From Variovorax davisae (GTDB lineage Bacteria; Pseudomonadota; Gammaproteobacteria; Burkholderiales; Burkholderiaceae_C), in the NCBI RefSeq assembly GCF_030316845.1, contig NZ_JASZYS010000004.1, forward strand, positions 372,001-436,000: a DNA stretch of 64,000 nucleotides. Reading direction: 5' to 3'. The first letter of the stretch is position 1. The number at the start of each line of letters is the position of its first letter. Of this stretch, positions 55,866-64,000 are shown in pieces. The notes under the pieces are model-generated. The model had not been told where the DNA came from. It saw only the letters and a program-made list of their open reading frames with translations, and did no database searches. The position numbers and the translations under genes are program-made.

Positions 55866-56878
55866 GCGTAGCGAAGGATCCCCCGATGCTGGTCGACACG
55901 CTGCGCGGCAGCGGCGGCAACAGCGACCTGGTGCTGATCGTCGACGACGTGCCCGACAACCTCGCGGTGCTGCACGATGCGCTCGACGAATCGGGCTACA
56001 CCGTGCTGGTCGCCACCAGCGGCGAGCAGGCGCTGCAGCGCGCGGCGCAGGCGCGGCCGGACATCGTGCTGCTCGACGCGATGATGCCGGGCATCGACGG
56101 CTTCGAAGTCGCGCGCCGGCTCAAGGCCGATGCCGCGACCGCGCACATCCCGATCGTCTTCATGACCGGGCTGACCGAGACCGAGCACCTGGTGGCCGCG
56201 CTGGAGGCCGGCGGCGTCGACTACGTGACCAAGCCGATCAAGCCCAAGGAAGTGCTGGCGCGCATGAACGTGCACCTGCAGGGCGCGCGGCGCGCGCGCC
56301 AGGAAGCGCAGCAGGCGGGCCAGGCGCGCAACGCGCTCGATGCCTTCGGCTATGCCAGCATCACGGTGCGCATGCCCGAGGGCAAGCTGATCTGGCAGAC
56401 CGCGCTGGCGCGCGAGATGCTGCTGCGCTACTGCGGAACCAGCGCGCCGGTGACGCCGCCGGCGGTGCTCGAATGGCTGCGGCGCCACCTGCCCGATGCG
56501 CAGCAGCGCCAGATCGAACCGCCGGCCCTGGCGATCGCGCAAGGTGCCGCCAGCCTGAGCCTGCGGCTGCACCAGCAGACCGGCCACGACGACGAGGGCG
56601 ACGATTGGCTGATCATCATGCGCGAGGTGTCGGACACCACGGTGATCGAGGCCATGAGCCTGAGCCTGAAGCTGACGGCGCGCGAGGCCGAGGTGCTGTA
56701 CTGGGTGGTCAAGGGCAAGACCAACAAGGACATCGGCGAGATCCTCGGCAGCAGTCCGGCCACCGCCAAGAAGCATCTCGAAAGGGTCTACGTGAAGCTG
56801 GGCGTCGAGACCCGGACGGCCGCGGCGGGCGTCGCCATGAAACGCATTCGCGAGTTGCAGCCCCAGTTCGAAATCTGA
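55862..56878 (+). CDS. LuxR/NarL-type response regulator
   Basis: The 338-residue regulator has a receiver domain (about 22-140, phospho-Asp in IVLLDAMMPGIDG, Lys in YVTKPIKP). A middle region of about 120 residues (PAS-like or linker, 150-260) comes next, then a LuxR helix-turn-helix (about 270-325: LTAREAEVLYWVVKGKTNKD, then ATAKKHLERVYVKLGV). The middle region makes it longer than the roughly 210-residue NarL type. The ATG overlaps the kinase stop, so it is the cognate partner and its targets probably include nearby nitrogen genes. Confidence 0.92.
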   Translation: MSVAKDPPMLVDTLRGSGGNSDLVLIVDDVPDNLAVLHDALDESGYTVLVATSGEQALQRAAQARPDIVLLDAMMPGIDGFEVARRLKADAATAHIPIVFMTGLTETEHLVAALEAGGVDYVTKPIKPKEVLARMNVHLQGARRARQEAQQAGQARNALDAFGYASITVRMPEGKLIWQTALAREMLLRYCGTSAPVTPPAVLEWLRRHLPDAQQRQIEPPALAIAQGAASLSLRLHQQTGHDDEGDDWLIIMREVSDTTVIEAMSLSLKLTAREAEVLYWVVKGKTNKDIGEILGSSPATAKKHLERVYVKLGVETRTAAAGVAMKRIRELQPQFEI

Positions 56879-56907
56879 GTCACGCGAGGCCCCTAGAATG
56901 CGCCGCC

Positions 56908-57573
56908 ATGGCCCGTCTGCTTCTTCTCCCGCTGCTCAGCCTGCTCGCGACGCCGGGCCATGCGGGCGGGCACTTCGACATCGATGACGCGGGCACGCTG
57001 GACGAAGGCCAGTGCCAGTACGAAGTCTGGGGCGGGCGCTTCGGCCGCGAACGGGTCACCGACTACCACCTGGGCCCCGCATGCCGGGTCGGCCCGGTCG
57101 AACTCGGCTTCAACATCGACCGCGCATCGGTGCCGGGCGAACATGCCTATGGCGTCGGGCCGCAGCTCAAGTGGACCTTCACGCAGCAGCCGGACAAGAC
57201 CGATCTCAGTGCCGCCTTGTTCTTCAGTGCCGTATGGGATGCCACGCACGGCGGCCGCGCGGGCGGCCAGTTCGCCGTGCCCGTGACCTGGCACGCGCTC
57301 GACAGCCTGTGGATCAATGTCAACGTGGGGTACGACTGGGCACCCGGCAGCGGCGAGCGAACCGGCCGCGGCGGGCTTCAGGGGGCCTGGGCGCTCGACG
57401 ACAGGCTGTACCTGGTGGCCGAGCGCTTTCGCGCCTTCGACACCTGGAGCACGCGCGCCGGCCTGCGCTTCAATCTGACGCCGACGATCAGCGTCGACCT
57501 GAGCGCCGCGCGCAGCGGCCCGGACCGTGTCCGGGGCTACGCGATCGGGCTCAACCAGGTCTTCTCGCGTTGA
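56908..57573 (+). CDS. Secreted beta-rich protein, possible outer-membrane barrel
   Basis: This 221-residue protein has a signal peptide (about 1-20, ending PGHAGG). Its mature part has alternating-strand segments (ELGFNIDRA, LKWTFTQQ, LFFSAVWD, LWINVNVGYDW, AGLRFNLTPTISVDLSAA) typical of small transport or outer-membrane barrels. Two cysteines lie near the start. The end RGYAIGLNQVFSR lacks the terminal Phe. It follows the response regulator by 29 bases and may be in the same operon. Its stop touches the stop of the convergent gene. Confidence 0.65.
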   Translation: MARLLLLPLLSLLATPGHAGGHFDIDDAGTLDEGQCQYEVWGGRFGRERVTDYHLGPACRVGPVELGFNIDRASVPGEHAYGVGPQLKWTFTQQPDKTDLSAALFFSAVWDATHGGRAGGQFAVPVTWHALDSLWINVNVGYDWAPGSGERTGRGGLQGAWALDDRLYLVAERFRAFDTWSTRAGLRFNLTPTISVDLSAARSGPDRVRGYAIGLNQVFSR

Positions 57574-57924
57574 CTACAGCGCAGCCTGGCGCGAGAACGA
57601 GACCTTCGGCTTGTTGTAGGCGCTCGGCACCTGGTCGCGATAGAACGCGCGGCGGTCGAGGCTGGCGAACGGGTCGTGCGCCTTGGCGACCGCTTCGGCA
57701 TTCACGGCCGAGCGGCTGGCAGTGGAGGTGAAGGTCTGCGCGCCAGCGCTGGCACCTTCGCCATAGGCGTTGCCCGCACGTGCGGCAACGACGCCCTGGC
57801 CCGCCACTTCGGAGCGGCTGGCCGACGAGGTCAGCGCATGCACGCCGTCATAGGTTTCCGCATGGGCACCGGCAGCAGCCAGCAAGGACAGGGCAGCGGC
57901 GGCGATCACTTTCGAGGCATTCAT
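57574..57924 (-). CDS. Secreted small protein with internal duplication (DUF4148-like)
   Basis: This 116-residue product has a signal peptide (about 1-22, ending AGAHA). The mature part has two related units, TSSASRSEVAGQGVVA and TSTASRSAVNAEAVA, each of the SR-x-EV-x type seen in DUF4148 proteins of Burkholderiales. The end PSAYNKPKVSFSRQAAL is polar. Function is unknown. Its stop codon directly abuts the stop of the convergent gene. Confidence 0.7.
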   Translation of the reverse strand: MNASKVIAAAALSLLAAAGAHAETYDGVHALTSSASRSEVAGQGVVAARAGNAYGEGASAGAQTFTSTASRSAVNAEAVAKAHDPFASLDRRAFYRDQVPSAYNKPKVSFSRQAAL

Positions 57925-58035
57925 TTCGGTTCCTTCACAGGGGTTGGTTGGTGAGGAGAAGTTTGGCGCCGAACCCCACCTTGCAACCGCCGCAAACGGA
58001 ACAGCGGCGTTAACGGACTGGAAACAATCCGAGCC

Positions 58036-59745
58036 CTAGATTTCGGCCCCCTCGACCAGGAAGCGCACTCGCCGCACGCCCTGCCATTCGTCGGCATCGA
58101 GCCGCCAGGCCAGCACCACTTTGGGCGGCAGCGGCTCGGTGTGGCCGAACCAGATGCCGTCCACCGGCTTGCCGCGGTGCCTGAGCTTGAGCGCCAGGTG
58201 CTTCTCGCCGACCAGGCGCTGCGACACCACCTCGACCTCCTCGCTGAAGGTCGGCGGCGCGAAGCCTTGGCCCCAGACTTCGCGATGCAGCGTGTCGACC
58301 ATGTCGACGCGCAGGTACTCGGGTGCCAGGGGCCCGTCGGTGTCGAGCCGGCGGGTCAGGGTGGCGGCGTCGAGCCACTCCTGCGCGACCTGCGCCAGGG
58401 CCTGCTCGAAGACCGGGAACTGCTCGCGCGCCACCGTGCAGCCGGCCGCCATCGCGTGGCCGCCGAAGCGCAGCAGCACGCCGGGATGGCGCTTGGCGAC
58501 CAGGTCGAGCGCATCGCGCAGGTGGAAGCCGGGGATCGAGCGCCCGGAGCCCTTGAGTTCGTGCGCCTTGCCGTCGGCGGCGCTGGCCGCGAAGACGAAG
58601 GTCGGCCGGTGGAAGCGGTCCTTGATGCGCGAGGCCACGATGCCGACCACGCCTTCGTGGAAGTCGGCGCCGAAGACGCTGATCGCGGCCGGCGGCGCCA
58701 GGCTGTCGTCGAACAGCGTCTCGGCCAGCAGCAGCGCCTTGTCGCGCATGCCGCCTTCGATGTCGCGCCGCTCCCGGTTGATGCCGTCGAGCAGGTTCGC
58801 GAGTTCGTCGGCGCGGCCGGCGTCGTCGGTCAGCAGGCACTCGATGCCGAGCGTCATGTCGGCCAGCCGGCCGGCGGCATTGATGCGCGGCCCGAGCGCG
58901 AAGCCGAAGTCGAAGGTGGTGGCCGCTGCCGCCTGGCGGCCGGCGGCCTTGAACAGCGCGGCGATGCCCACCGGCATCGCACCGCCGCGGATGCGGCGCA
59001 GGCCCTGGGCCACGAGGCGGCGGTTGTTGGCATCGAGCCGGACCACGTCGGCGACGGTGCCGAGCGCGACCAGCGGCAGCAGCGCGTCGAGCTTGGGCTG
59101 GTTGCCGAGGTCGAAGACGCCGCGCGTGCGCAGTTCGGTGCGCAGCGCCAGCAGCACGTAGAACATCACGCCGACGCCGGCGATGCTCTTGCTGTCGAAT
59201 TCGCAGCCGGGCTGGTTCGGGTTCACCAGCACGTCGGCGGCGGGCAGAAGCGGACCCGGCAGGTGGTGGTCGGTCACCAGCACCGCGAGCCCGCGCGCCT
59301 TCGCCGCCGCCACGCCATCGACGCTCGCGATGCCGTTGTCGACCGTGATCAGCAGCTCGGCCCCGCTCGCGGCCACGCGCTCGGCGATCGGCGGCGTCAG
59401 GCCGTAGCCGTCGACCACCCGGTCGGGCACCAGGTAGGCGACATGGCGCGCCCCCAGCAGCCGCAGGCCGCGCACCGCCACCGCACAGGCGGTCGCGCCG
59501 TCGCAGTCGTAGTCGGCGACGATGCACAGCCGCCGCTGGTCGCGGATCGCGTCGGCCAGCAGCAGGGCGGCCTCGCGTGCGCCGCGCAGCGTGGCGGGCG
59601 GCAGCAGCCGCGCCAGGCCGTCGTCGAGCTCATCCTTCGACAGCACGCCGCGCGCGGCATAGAGCCGCGCCAGCAGCGGATGCACGCCGGCCTGCTCCAG
59701 CGCCCAGGCACTGCGCGGCGGGATGTCCCGGGCCAGGATCTTCAT
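58036..59745 (-). CDS. recJ: Single-stranded-DNA-specific exonuclease RecJ
   Basis: RecJ degrades single-stranded DNA 5' to 3' in recombination and mismatch repair. The 569-residue protein has the DHH phosphoesterase motifs VADYDCDGATA, LLITVDNGIAS and VTDHHLPGPLL. It also has the DHHA1 region with FGADFHEGVVGIVASRIKD broken over GVVGIVASR, LRFGGHAMAAG and an OB fold at the end. The ATG at 59745 lies two bases after the upstream gene, so they are co-translated. Confidence 0.97.
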   Translation of the reverse strand: MKILARDIPPRSAWALEQAGVHPLLARLYAARGVLSKDELDDGLARLLPPATLRGAREAALLLADAIRDQRRLCIVADYDCDGATACAVAVRGLRLLGARHVAYLVPDRVVDGYGLTPPIAERVAASGAELLITVDNGIASVDGVAAAKARGLAVLVTDHHLPGPLLPAADVLVNPNQPGCEFDSKSIAGVGVMFYVLLALRTELRTRGVFDLGNQPKLDALLPLVALGTVADVVRLDANNRRLVAQGLRRIRGGAMPVGIAALFKAAGRQAAAATTFDFGFALGPRINAAGRLADMTLGIECLLTDDAGRADELANLLDGINRERRDIEGGMRDKALLLAETLFDDSLAPPAAISVFGADFHEGVVGIVASRIKDRFHRPTFVFAASAADGKAHELKGSGRSIPGFHLRDALDLVAKRHPGVLLRFGGHAMAAGCTVAREQFPVFEQALAQVAQEWLDAATLTRRLDTDGPLAPEYLRVDMVDTLHREVWGQGFAPPTFSEEVEVVSQRLVGEKHLALKLRHRGKPVDGIWFGHTEPLPPKVVLAWRLDADEWQGVRRVRFLVEGAEI

Positions 59746-59747
59746 GG

Positions 59748-60716
59748 TCACAGCGCCTCGAGGAAGGACGCCGCCGTCGGGCGGCCGAACAGCCCCTTGG
59801 CCCAGGCGGCCAGGCCGCGCGGGCGGACCGCGAAGCGCTGCGCGCTGCGGTCGCCGCACAGCGTCAGCGTGACGGCTTCGCCGGCGCTGCAGGCAGCCAG
59901 CAATTCGGCCACCGGGCCGGCGTCGAGGGCCTGCCAGGCCGAGGCCCAGGCGGCACCGTCGTCACGCAGGGCGGGGGTGCGCAGCGCATCGGCCACGGTG
60001 GGGCCAGCCTGCGGCACGGTGAAGCCGGCGGGCAGCACGCCGGTGCCGCTGAGCCAGAAGGAATTGATCGGCGGCACGCCGCGGGCGGCGCGGGCGTCGT
60101 TCACGCGTTCGGTGTAGAGCAGCATCTGCATCTCGTTCTGCAGCCGGCGCAGCGGCCGGCCGGCGTCGGACAGGGGCGACCACTGCGAGATCGGGAAGCC
60201 GACCGCGCGGTCGATCGACGCCGTCGCCAGGCCGTCGAAGATCGGTCCCTGCGCCAGCCAGCGGCCCGGCGTCGCCGAGGCATGCAGCGCGATGCCGTCT
60301 TCCTCGAAGAACGGCAGGGCCGCCGCCAGCAGCGCATCGGACTCCTCGGCGTCGATCTCGATCGCGGCCGGATCGCCCAGCATCACGTCGTCGATGCCCA
60401 CCTGCCAATGGCACAGCGTGGCGACGCCCCAGGCCTGGCCGCCCTCGGTCGGACCCAGGCCGGAGCGTGTCGCTTCCAGCGCGGCCCAGGGAATGCAGCC
60501 GTCGGCGGCCGCGATGCCGAGCGCCTCGGCCAGGGCGCGCTCGTGCGGCGGCGAGCGGGTGCTGTCGTCCTGGGTGTCCTCGTGCACCCGCGCGAGCCGG
60601 GCCAGCAAGGTTTCGAGCTTGGGCAGCCGCAGGCCGGCCAGCGCCGCGCGGCAGGCGGGGGAGCCCCGGCCGGCGAAGGGAACGAGCAGATGGCGGGCGT
60701 TGGGCGGTGCGGACAT
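59748..60716 (-). CDS. RpfE-like regulatory-type protein
   Basis: This 322-residue protein is of the type annotated as RpfE or phosphoglycerate-mutase-related in Xanthomonas and Burkholderiales, where it also sits directly upstream of recJ. Recognisable segments are HLLVPFAGR near the start, CHWQVGIDDVMLGDP, RLQNEMQMLLYTERVNDAR and INSFWLSGTG. No catalytic motif can be named and no signal peptide is present. It is divergent from the lolC/E gene with a 35-base gap, so promoters must overlap the gene starts. Confidence 0.82.
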   Translation of the reverse strand: MSAPPNARHLLVPFAGRGSPACRAALAGLRLPKLETLLARLARVHEDTQDDSTRSPPHERALAEALGIAAADGCIPWAALEATRSGLGPTEGGQAWGVATLCHWQVGIDDVMLGDPAAIEIDAEESDALLAAALPFFEEDGIALHASATPGRWLAQGPIFDGLATASIDRAVGFPISQWSPLSDAGRPLRRLQNEMQMLLYTERVNDARAARGVPPINSFWLSGTGVLPAGFTVPQAGPTVADALRTPALRDDGAAWASAWQALDAGPVAELLAACSAGEAVTLTLCGDRSAQRFAVRPRGLAAWAKGLFGRPTAASFLEAL

Positions 60717-60751
60717 GGGCCTATTGTCCGGGATGCCACAATTGTTTCCTT

Positions 60752-62008
60752 ATGCGACTCCCCTACGAACTGCAACTCGGCTGGCGTTACACCCGAGCCG
60801 GCCGGGCCACGCGGCGCAACGGCTTCATCTCCTTCATCTCCGGCGTCTCGATGTTCGGCATCGCGCTGGGCGTGGCGGCGCTGATCATCGTGCTGAGCGT
60901 GATGAACGGCTTCCAGAAGGAAGTCACCGACCGCATGCTCGGCGTGATCTCCCACATCGAGATCTTCTCGCGCGACGGCCAGGCGCTGGCCGACATCGAC
61001 GCCATCATGGCCGAGGCGCGCAAGAACCCCGAGGTGATCGGCGTCGCACCCTTCGTCGCGGCGCAGGCGCTGCTGGCGCGCGGCGAGGACATGAAGGGCG
61101 CCCTGATCCGCGGCATCGATCCGAAGCTGGAGCCGCAGGTGACCGACATCTCGACCACCGCGCAGCAGGGCGCGCTCGACAAGCTGGTGCCGGGCGAGTT
61201 CGGCATCGTGCTGGGCATCGAGCTGGCGCGCTCGATGTTCGTGCGGGTCGGCGACCAGGTCACGCTGGTGGCCCCGGGCGGCCAGGTCACGCCGGCCGGC
61301 GTGATGCCGCGCTTCAAGCCCTTCACCGTGGTCGGCACCTTCGACTCGGGCCACTACGAGTACGACTCGGCGCTGGCGATGATCCACGCCGAGGACGCGG
61401 CCCGCGTGTTCCGCCTCGAAGGCCCGACCGGCGTGCGCCTCAAGCTCAAGGACCTGCACCAGGCGCGCGAGGTGGCCGACCAGCTGGCGGCCACGCTGCC
61501 GGGCCAGTTCCTGATCCGCGACTGGACCCGCGCCAACAAGACCTGGTTTGCGGCGGTGCAGGTCGAGAAACGCATGATGTTCATCATCCTCACGCTGATC
61601 GTCGCGGTGGCGGCCTTCAACCTGGTCTCGACCCTGGTCATGACCGTGACCGACAAGCGCGCCGACATCGCGATCCTGCGCACGCTGGGCTCCAGCCCGA
61701 AAAGCATCATGGGCATCTTCGTCGTGCAGGGCGCGATGGTCGGCGTCATCGGCACCCTCGGCGGGCTGCTGCTGGGGCTGGGCATCGCCTACAACATCGA
61801 CGTCATCGTGCCGGCGCTCGAGCGGCTCTTTCATGCCAGCTTCCTGCCCAAGGACATCTACCTGATCAGCAAGATGCCGAGCGACCCGCAGCGCGGCGAC
61901 ATCCTGCCGATCACCGTCATCTCGCTGGTGCTGGCCTTCGTCGCCACCCTCTATCCGAGCTGGCGCGCGAGCCGCGTCAACCCGGCGGAGGCGCTGCGCT
62001 ATGAGTGA
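60752..62008 (+). CDS. lolC: Lipoprotein-releasing ABC transporter permease LolC/LolE
   Basis: This inner-membrane subunit releases outer-membrane lipoproteins to LolA. The 418 residues have the family start [15 protein letters not shown] and [20 protein letters not shown], a large periplasmic domain, three C-terminal FtsX-type spans and the end [20 protein letters not shown] single permease gene precedes lolD, as in organisms with one LolF-type or homodimeric permease. The ribosome site is not evident. It overlaps lolD by eight bases. Confidence 0.94.
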   Translation: MRLPYELQLGWRYTRAGRATRRNGFISFISGVSMFGIALGVAALIIVLSVMNGFQKEVTDRMLGVISHIEIFSRDGQALADIDAIMAEARKNPEVIGVAPFVAAQALLARGEDMKGALIRGIDPKLEPQVTDISTTAQQGALDKLVPGEFGIVLGIELARSMFVRVGDQVTLVAPGGQVTPAGVMPRFKPFTVVGTFDSGHYEYDSALAMIHAEDAARVFRLEGPTGVRLKLKDLHQAREVADQLAATLPGQFLIRDWTRANKTWFAAVQVEKRMMFIILTLIVAVAAFNLVSTLVMTVTDKRADIAILRTLGSSPKSIMGIFVVQGAMVGVIGTLGGLLLGLGIAYNIDVIVPALERLFHASFLPKDIYLISKMPSDPQRGDILPITVISLVLAFVATLYPSWRASRVNPAEALRYE

Positions 62009-62678
62009 CGTGGTGTTGAAGGTCCGCGGACTGACCAAGCGCTTCCATGAAGGCCGCATCGACCTCACCGTGCTGCACGGCGTCGACCTCGACGTCCGCG
62101 CCGGCGAGACGCTGGCGATCGTCGGCGCCTCGGGCTCGGGCAAGAGCACGCTGCTGCACCTGATGGGCGGCCTCGACGCCCCGACCGCGGGCAGCGTCGA
62201 GCTGCACGGCGAAAACATCGCGCATGTCGATGCCGCCGAGCAGGGCCGGCTGCGTAACCGGCACCTCGGCTTCGTCTACCAGTTCCATCACCTGCTGCCG
62301 GAATTCAGCGCGCTCGACAACGTCGCCATGCCGCTCAAGATCCGCCGCCTGCCGCCGGCCCAGGCGAGCGATGCGGCGGCGGCCATGCTGACGGCCGTGG
62401 GCCTGGGCGAGCGGGTGCAGCACCGGCCGGCGGAGTTGTCGGGCGGCGAGCGCCAGCGGGTGGCGATCGCGCGCGCGCTGGTGACGCAGCCCGACTGCGT
62501 GCTGGCTGACGAGCCCACCGGCAACCTCGACCGCGCCACCGCCGACGGCGTGTTCGCGCTGATGCTGCAGCTGGCGCGCGACCGCGGCACCGCCTTCGTG
62601 ATGGTGACCCACGACGAGAGCCTGGCGGGGCGCTGCGACCGGGTGCTGCGGCTCACCGCGGGGCGGTTGGCGGGCTGA
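62001..62678 (+). CDS. lolD: Lipoprotein-releasing system ATPase LolD
   Basis: This ATPase of the Lol transporter has 225 residues. Walker A is GASGSGKST, the signature is [15 protein letters not shown], Walker B is [12 protein letters not shown], the LolD-typical [21 protein letters not shown] is present, and the H-loop is VTHDE. It is encoded overlapping the permease gene. Confidence 0.96.
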   Translation: MSDVVLKVRGLTKRFHEGRIDLTVLHGVDLDVRAGETLAIVGASGSGKSTLLHLMGGLDAPTAGSVELHGENIAHVDAAEQGRLRNRHLGFVYQFHHLLPEFSALDNVAMPLKIRRLPPAQASDAAAAMLTAVGLGERVQHRPAELSGGERQRVAIARALVTQPDCVLADEPTGNLDRATADGVFALMLQLARDRGTAFVMVTHDESLAGRCDRVLRLTAGRLAG

Positions 62679-62685
62679 CCGGCGC

Positions 62686-63321
62686 TCAGGCGCCGACGAC
62701 GATCGGAAAGCTGGCCTTCCAGCCGTCCGGCGCGCGCGCGAAGGGCACGGTGAGCGCGGCCCGCTCGGACTCCGAGAGACGACGCCACAGCCCGTCGCGG
62801 GCGTTGTCCGGTGCGCCTTCCACGTAGAGCTGGGTGGTCAGCAGTTCGCGCGTGCCCAGCTTGACCTTGAAGTGGATGTGGGGCGTGCGCCCGCTGTAGG
62901 GCACCGGCCGGAGGGTGCGGAAGCGGTAGCGCCCTTGGTCGTCGACCATGACACGCCCGAAGCCCTGAAAAGCGCGATCGGCGCGGTCGCCGTCGCCGGG
63001 GTGGTGGTAGTGGCCGGCTTCGTCGCACTGCCAGATCTCGACCTGGGCGCCACGCAGCGCGCGCCCGTCCAGATCGGTGACCGTGCCGTCGACCCAGGCC
63101 GGCTGGGTGGTGGCGTAGTTCAGCGGGCCGTTGTGCAGCAGGTCGGCGTCGGTGTCGGCCGGCAGGGCGACCGGATAGAACGGGCCTTCGGTCTGCGAGG
63201 GCGTGGGTCGCCGGGGCGCGGCAGGTTGCGCCCGCGGGCCCAGCCAGAAGGCCGGCAAGGCGATGGCAGCGGCGGCAATGCTGCGGCGGGGCAGGCCCCG
63301 GGAGCCGGGCGAGGTGTTCAT
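62686..63321 (-). CDS. Intradiol ring-cleavage dioxygenase (exported protocatechuate dioxygenase-like)
   Basis: The 211-residue protein has the intradiol dioxygenase core: TEGPFYPV, the first iron tyrosine region CDEAGHYHHPGD, and GRYRFRTLRPVPYSGRTPHIHFKV split as RYRFRTLRPVPY and HIHFKV with the second Tyr and both His ligands. The N-terminus (RRSIAAAAIALPAFWLG) looks like a twin-arginine or Sec signal, so it would be exported, as in a subset of such proteins of unknown substrate. It converges with lolD, with seven bases between stops. Confidence 0.88.
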   Translation of the reverse strand: MNTSPGSRGLPRRSIAAAAIALPAFWLGPRAQPAAPRRPTPSQTEGPFYPVALPADTDADLLHNGPLNYATTQPAWVDGTVTDLDGRALRGAQVEIWQCDEAGHYHHPGDGDRADRAFQGFGRVMVDDQGRYRFRTLRPVPYSGRTPHIHFKVKLGTRELLTTQLYVEGAPDNARDGLWRRLSESERAALTVPFARAPDGWKASFPIVVGA

Positions 63322-63644
63322 GGCACGTCAAGCAACGCCGGGGAGGGGCGTTTCAGCGCCATGCTACTCGCAACGCGACAGCATCGCGGGCCGCGACTCG
63401 CCGACGCTGCAGCTCTTCATCGTCGCGCCCGCCGCTGCCGTGGCCGTCCGGATCGTCGTCGAGCAACCGCCGCGGCGGCGTGAGAACACGGCGCTGCGTT
63501 CCGGGGCTTCATGCCTTGCGATGGGGTCGATCCCTAGGGCAACGTGTCTCAGCTGCGCCAGCCGGTGGCAGGCGACGTCAGTTCTGGCGAGCAGCCCGGC
63601 TGCGCTTGGCCTGCCGCACCAGCCGGGCGCTCATGGCGCGCCGT
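63322..63644. other. Intergenic region with no recognised gene
   Basis: These 323 bases separate two minus-strand genes. GC content is high and no good ribosome site, long coding frame, terminator or repeat is visible. It presumably holds the promoter of the dioxygenase gene; no clear minus-35/minus-10 pair was found. Confidence 0.6.
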
Positions 63645-64000
63645 CTAGGCGGTCAGGGTTTTGCGGAAGCCGATCGACAGCCGGTTCCAGCTGTTGATCA
63701 CGCCGATCGCGAGCGTCAGGTCGACCCGCTCGCGCTCGCTGAATTCGGCACTCAGGGCCTCGTAGTCGGGATCGGGCGCGTGCTGGGTCGCGACCTGGGT
63801 GATGGCTTCGGTCCAGGCCAGGGCGGCGCGTTCGCGCGGGGTGAAGAAAGGCGTCTCGCGCCACACCGGGACGGCGTAGAGGCGCCGCTCGGTCTCGCCC
63901 TTCTTGCGCAAGTCGCTCGCATGCAGGTCGACGCAGAAGGCGCAGCCGTTGATCTGCGAGGCGCGCAGCTTCACGAGGTCGAGCAGGGCGGGCTCGAGGC
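63645..64000 (-). CDS. Carboxymuconolactone decarboxylase / AhpD-family protein (5' end outside window)
   Basis: About 118 C-terminal residues are visible, and the frame stays open to the window edge. The AhpD-like core KLRASQINGCAFCVDLHASD contains the CxxC pair and the following His of the peroxidase-type active site. ERAALAWTEAITQV and NRLSIGFRKTL complete the helical fold. Such small proteins reduce alkylhydroperoxides or belong to muconolactone pathways; the CxxC favours the former. It may be unrelated to the dioxygenase 320 bases away. Confidence 0.92.
   Translation of the reverse strand, partial: LEPALLDLVKLRASQINGCAFCVDLHASDLRKKGETERRLYAVPVWRETPFFTPRERAALAWTEAITQVATQHAPDPDYEALSAEFSERERVDLTLAIGVINSWNRLSIGFRKTLTA

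Overview
The window is a high-GC chromosomal segment, read as Betaproteobacteria, Burkholderiales, family Comamonadaceae, most likely Variovorax or a close relative. This rests on overall gene content: a Bordetella/Variovorax-type porin, a monomeric isocitrate dehydrogenase, an HU protein with a lysine/alanine tail, an rpfE-like gene beside recJ, and a ureA-ureJ-ureB-ureC-ureE-ureF-ureG operon. The genus call is inference. I saw no rRNA, tRNA, CRISPR array, transposase or phage gene.

Layout. 1-4 kb: end of a LysR regulator, a 62-residue tail-anchored protein, and a translationally coupled pair made of a secreted eight-PASTA-repeat membrane protein and a 225-residue soluble protein of unknown function. 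4.3-7.1 kb: a trimeric porin behind an AT-richer leader, a truncated LysR fragment and an AraC-type regulator. 7.2-13.2 kb: pantothenate genes (panD-panB-panC) and NAD genes (nadB, then nadC and nadA divergently). 13.2-21.6 kb: a compact nonribosomal peptide locus. It has an adenylation-carrier loading protein and a two-module C-A-T-C-A-T synthetase without a release domain; the second module carries a glycine-type specificity code. 22-26 kb: isocitrate dehydrogenase and small envelope proteins, including a six-cysteine secreted protein with mirror-symmetric cysteine spacing. 26-30 kb: an Mla-like lipid transport operon. 30.4-43.5 kb: a branched-chain-type ABC transporter, acyl-CoA ligases, a nitronate monooxygenase, an SDR protein, a HCCA isomerase-like protein and a frameshifted acyl-CoA dehydrogenase. 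A TetR-type regulator lies among them, and the same operator pattern occurs at three promoters. 43.5-47.2 kb: haemolysin III family, stomatin/NfeD pair, HU and small proteins. 47.2-52.2 kb: urease operon without ureD in the window. 52.3-56.9 kb: an NCS1 transporter-histidine kinase fusion with its response regulator, divergent from urease. 57-64 kb: recJ, rpfE-like, lolC/E and lolD, an intradiol dioxygenase and a partial carboxymuconolactone decarboxylase-like gene.

Three systems deserve most attention. First, the ureA/transporter-kinase intergenic region holds two back-to-back sigma-54-type promoters sharing a 16-bp palindrome, plus an NtrC-like box. This ties urease and a putative purine- or hydantoin-sensing two-component system to nitrogen control. 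Second, the small NRPS has an oxalyl-CoA-synthetase-like loading domain, an altered second condensation motif and no visible release or export genes. Third, the PASTA protein and its coupled partner form a two-gene unit with no kinase nearby.

All calls are from reading the sequence. No database search was run, and family names rest on recognised motifs and order.
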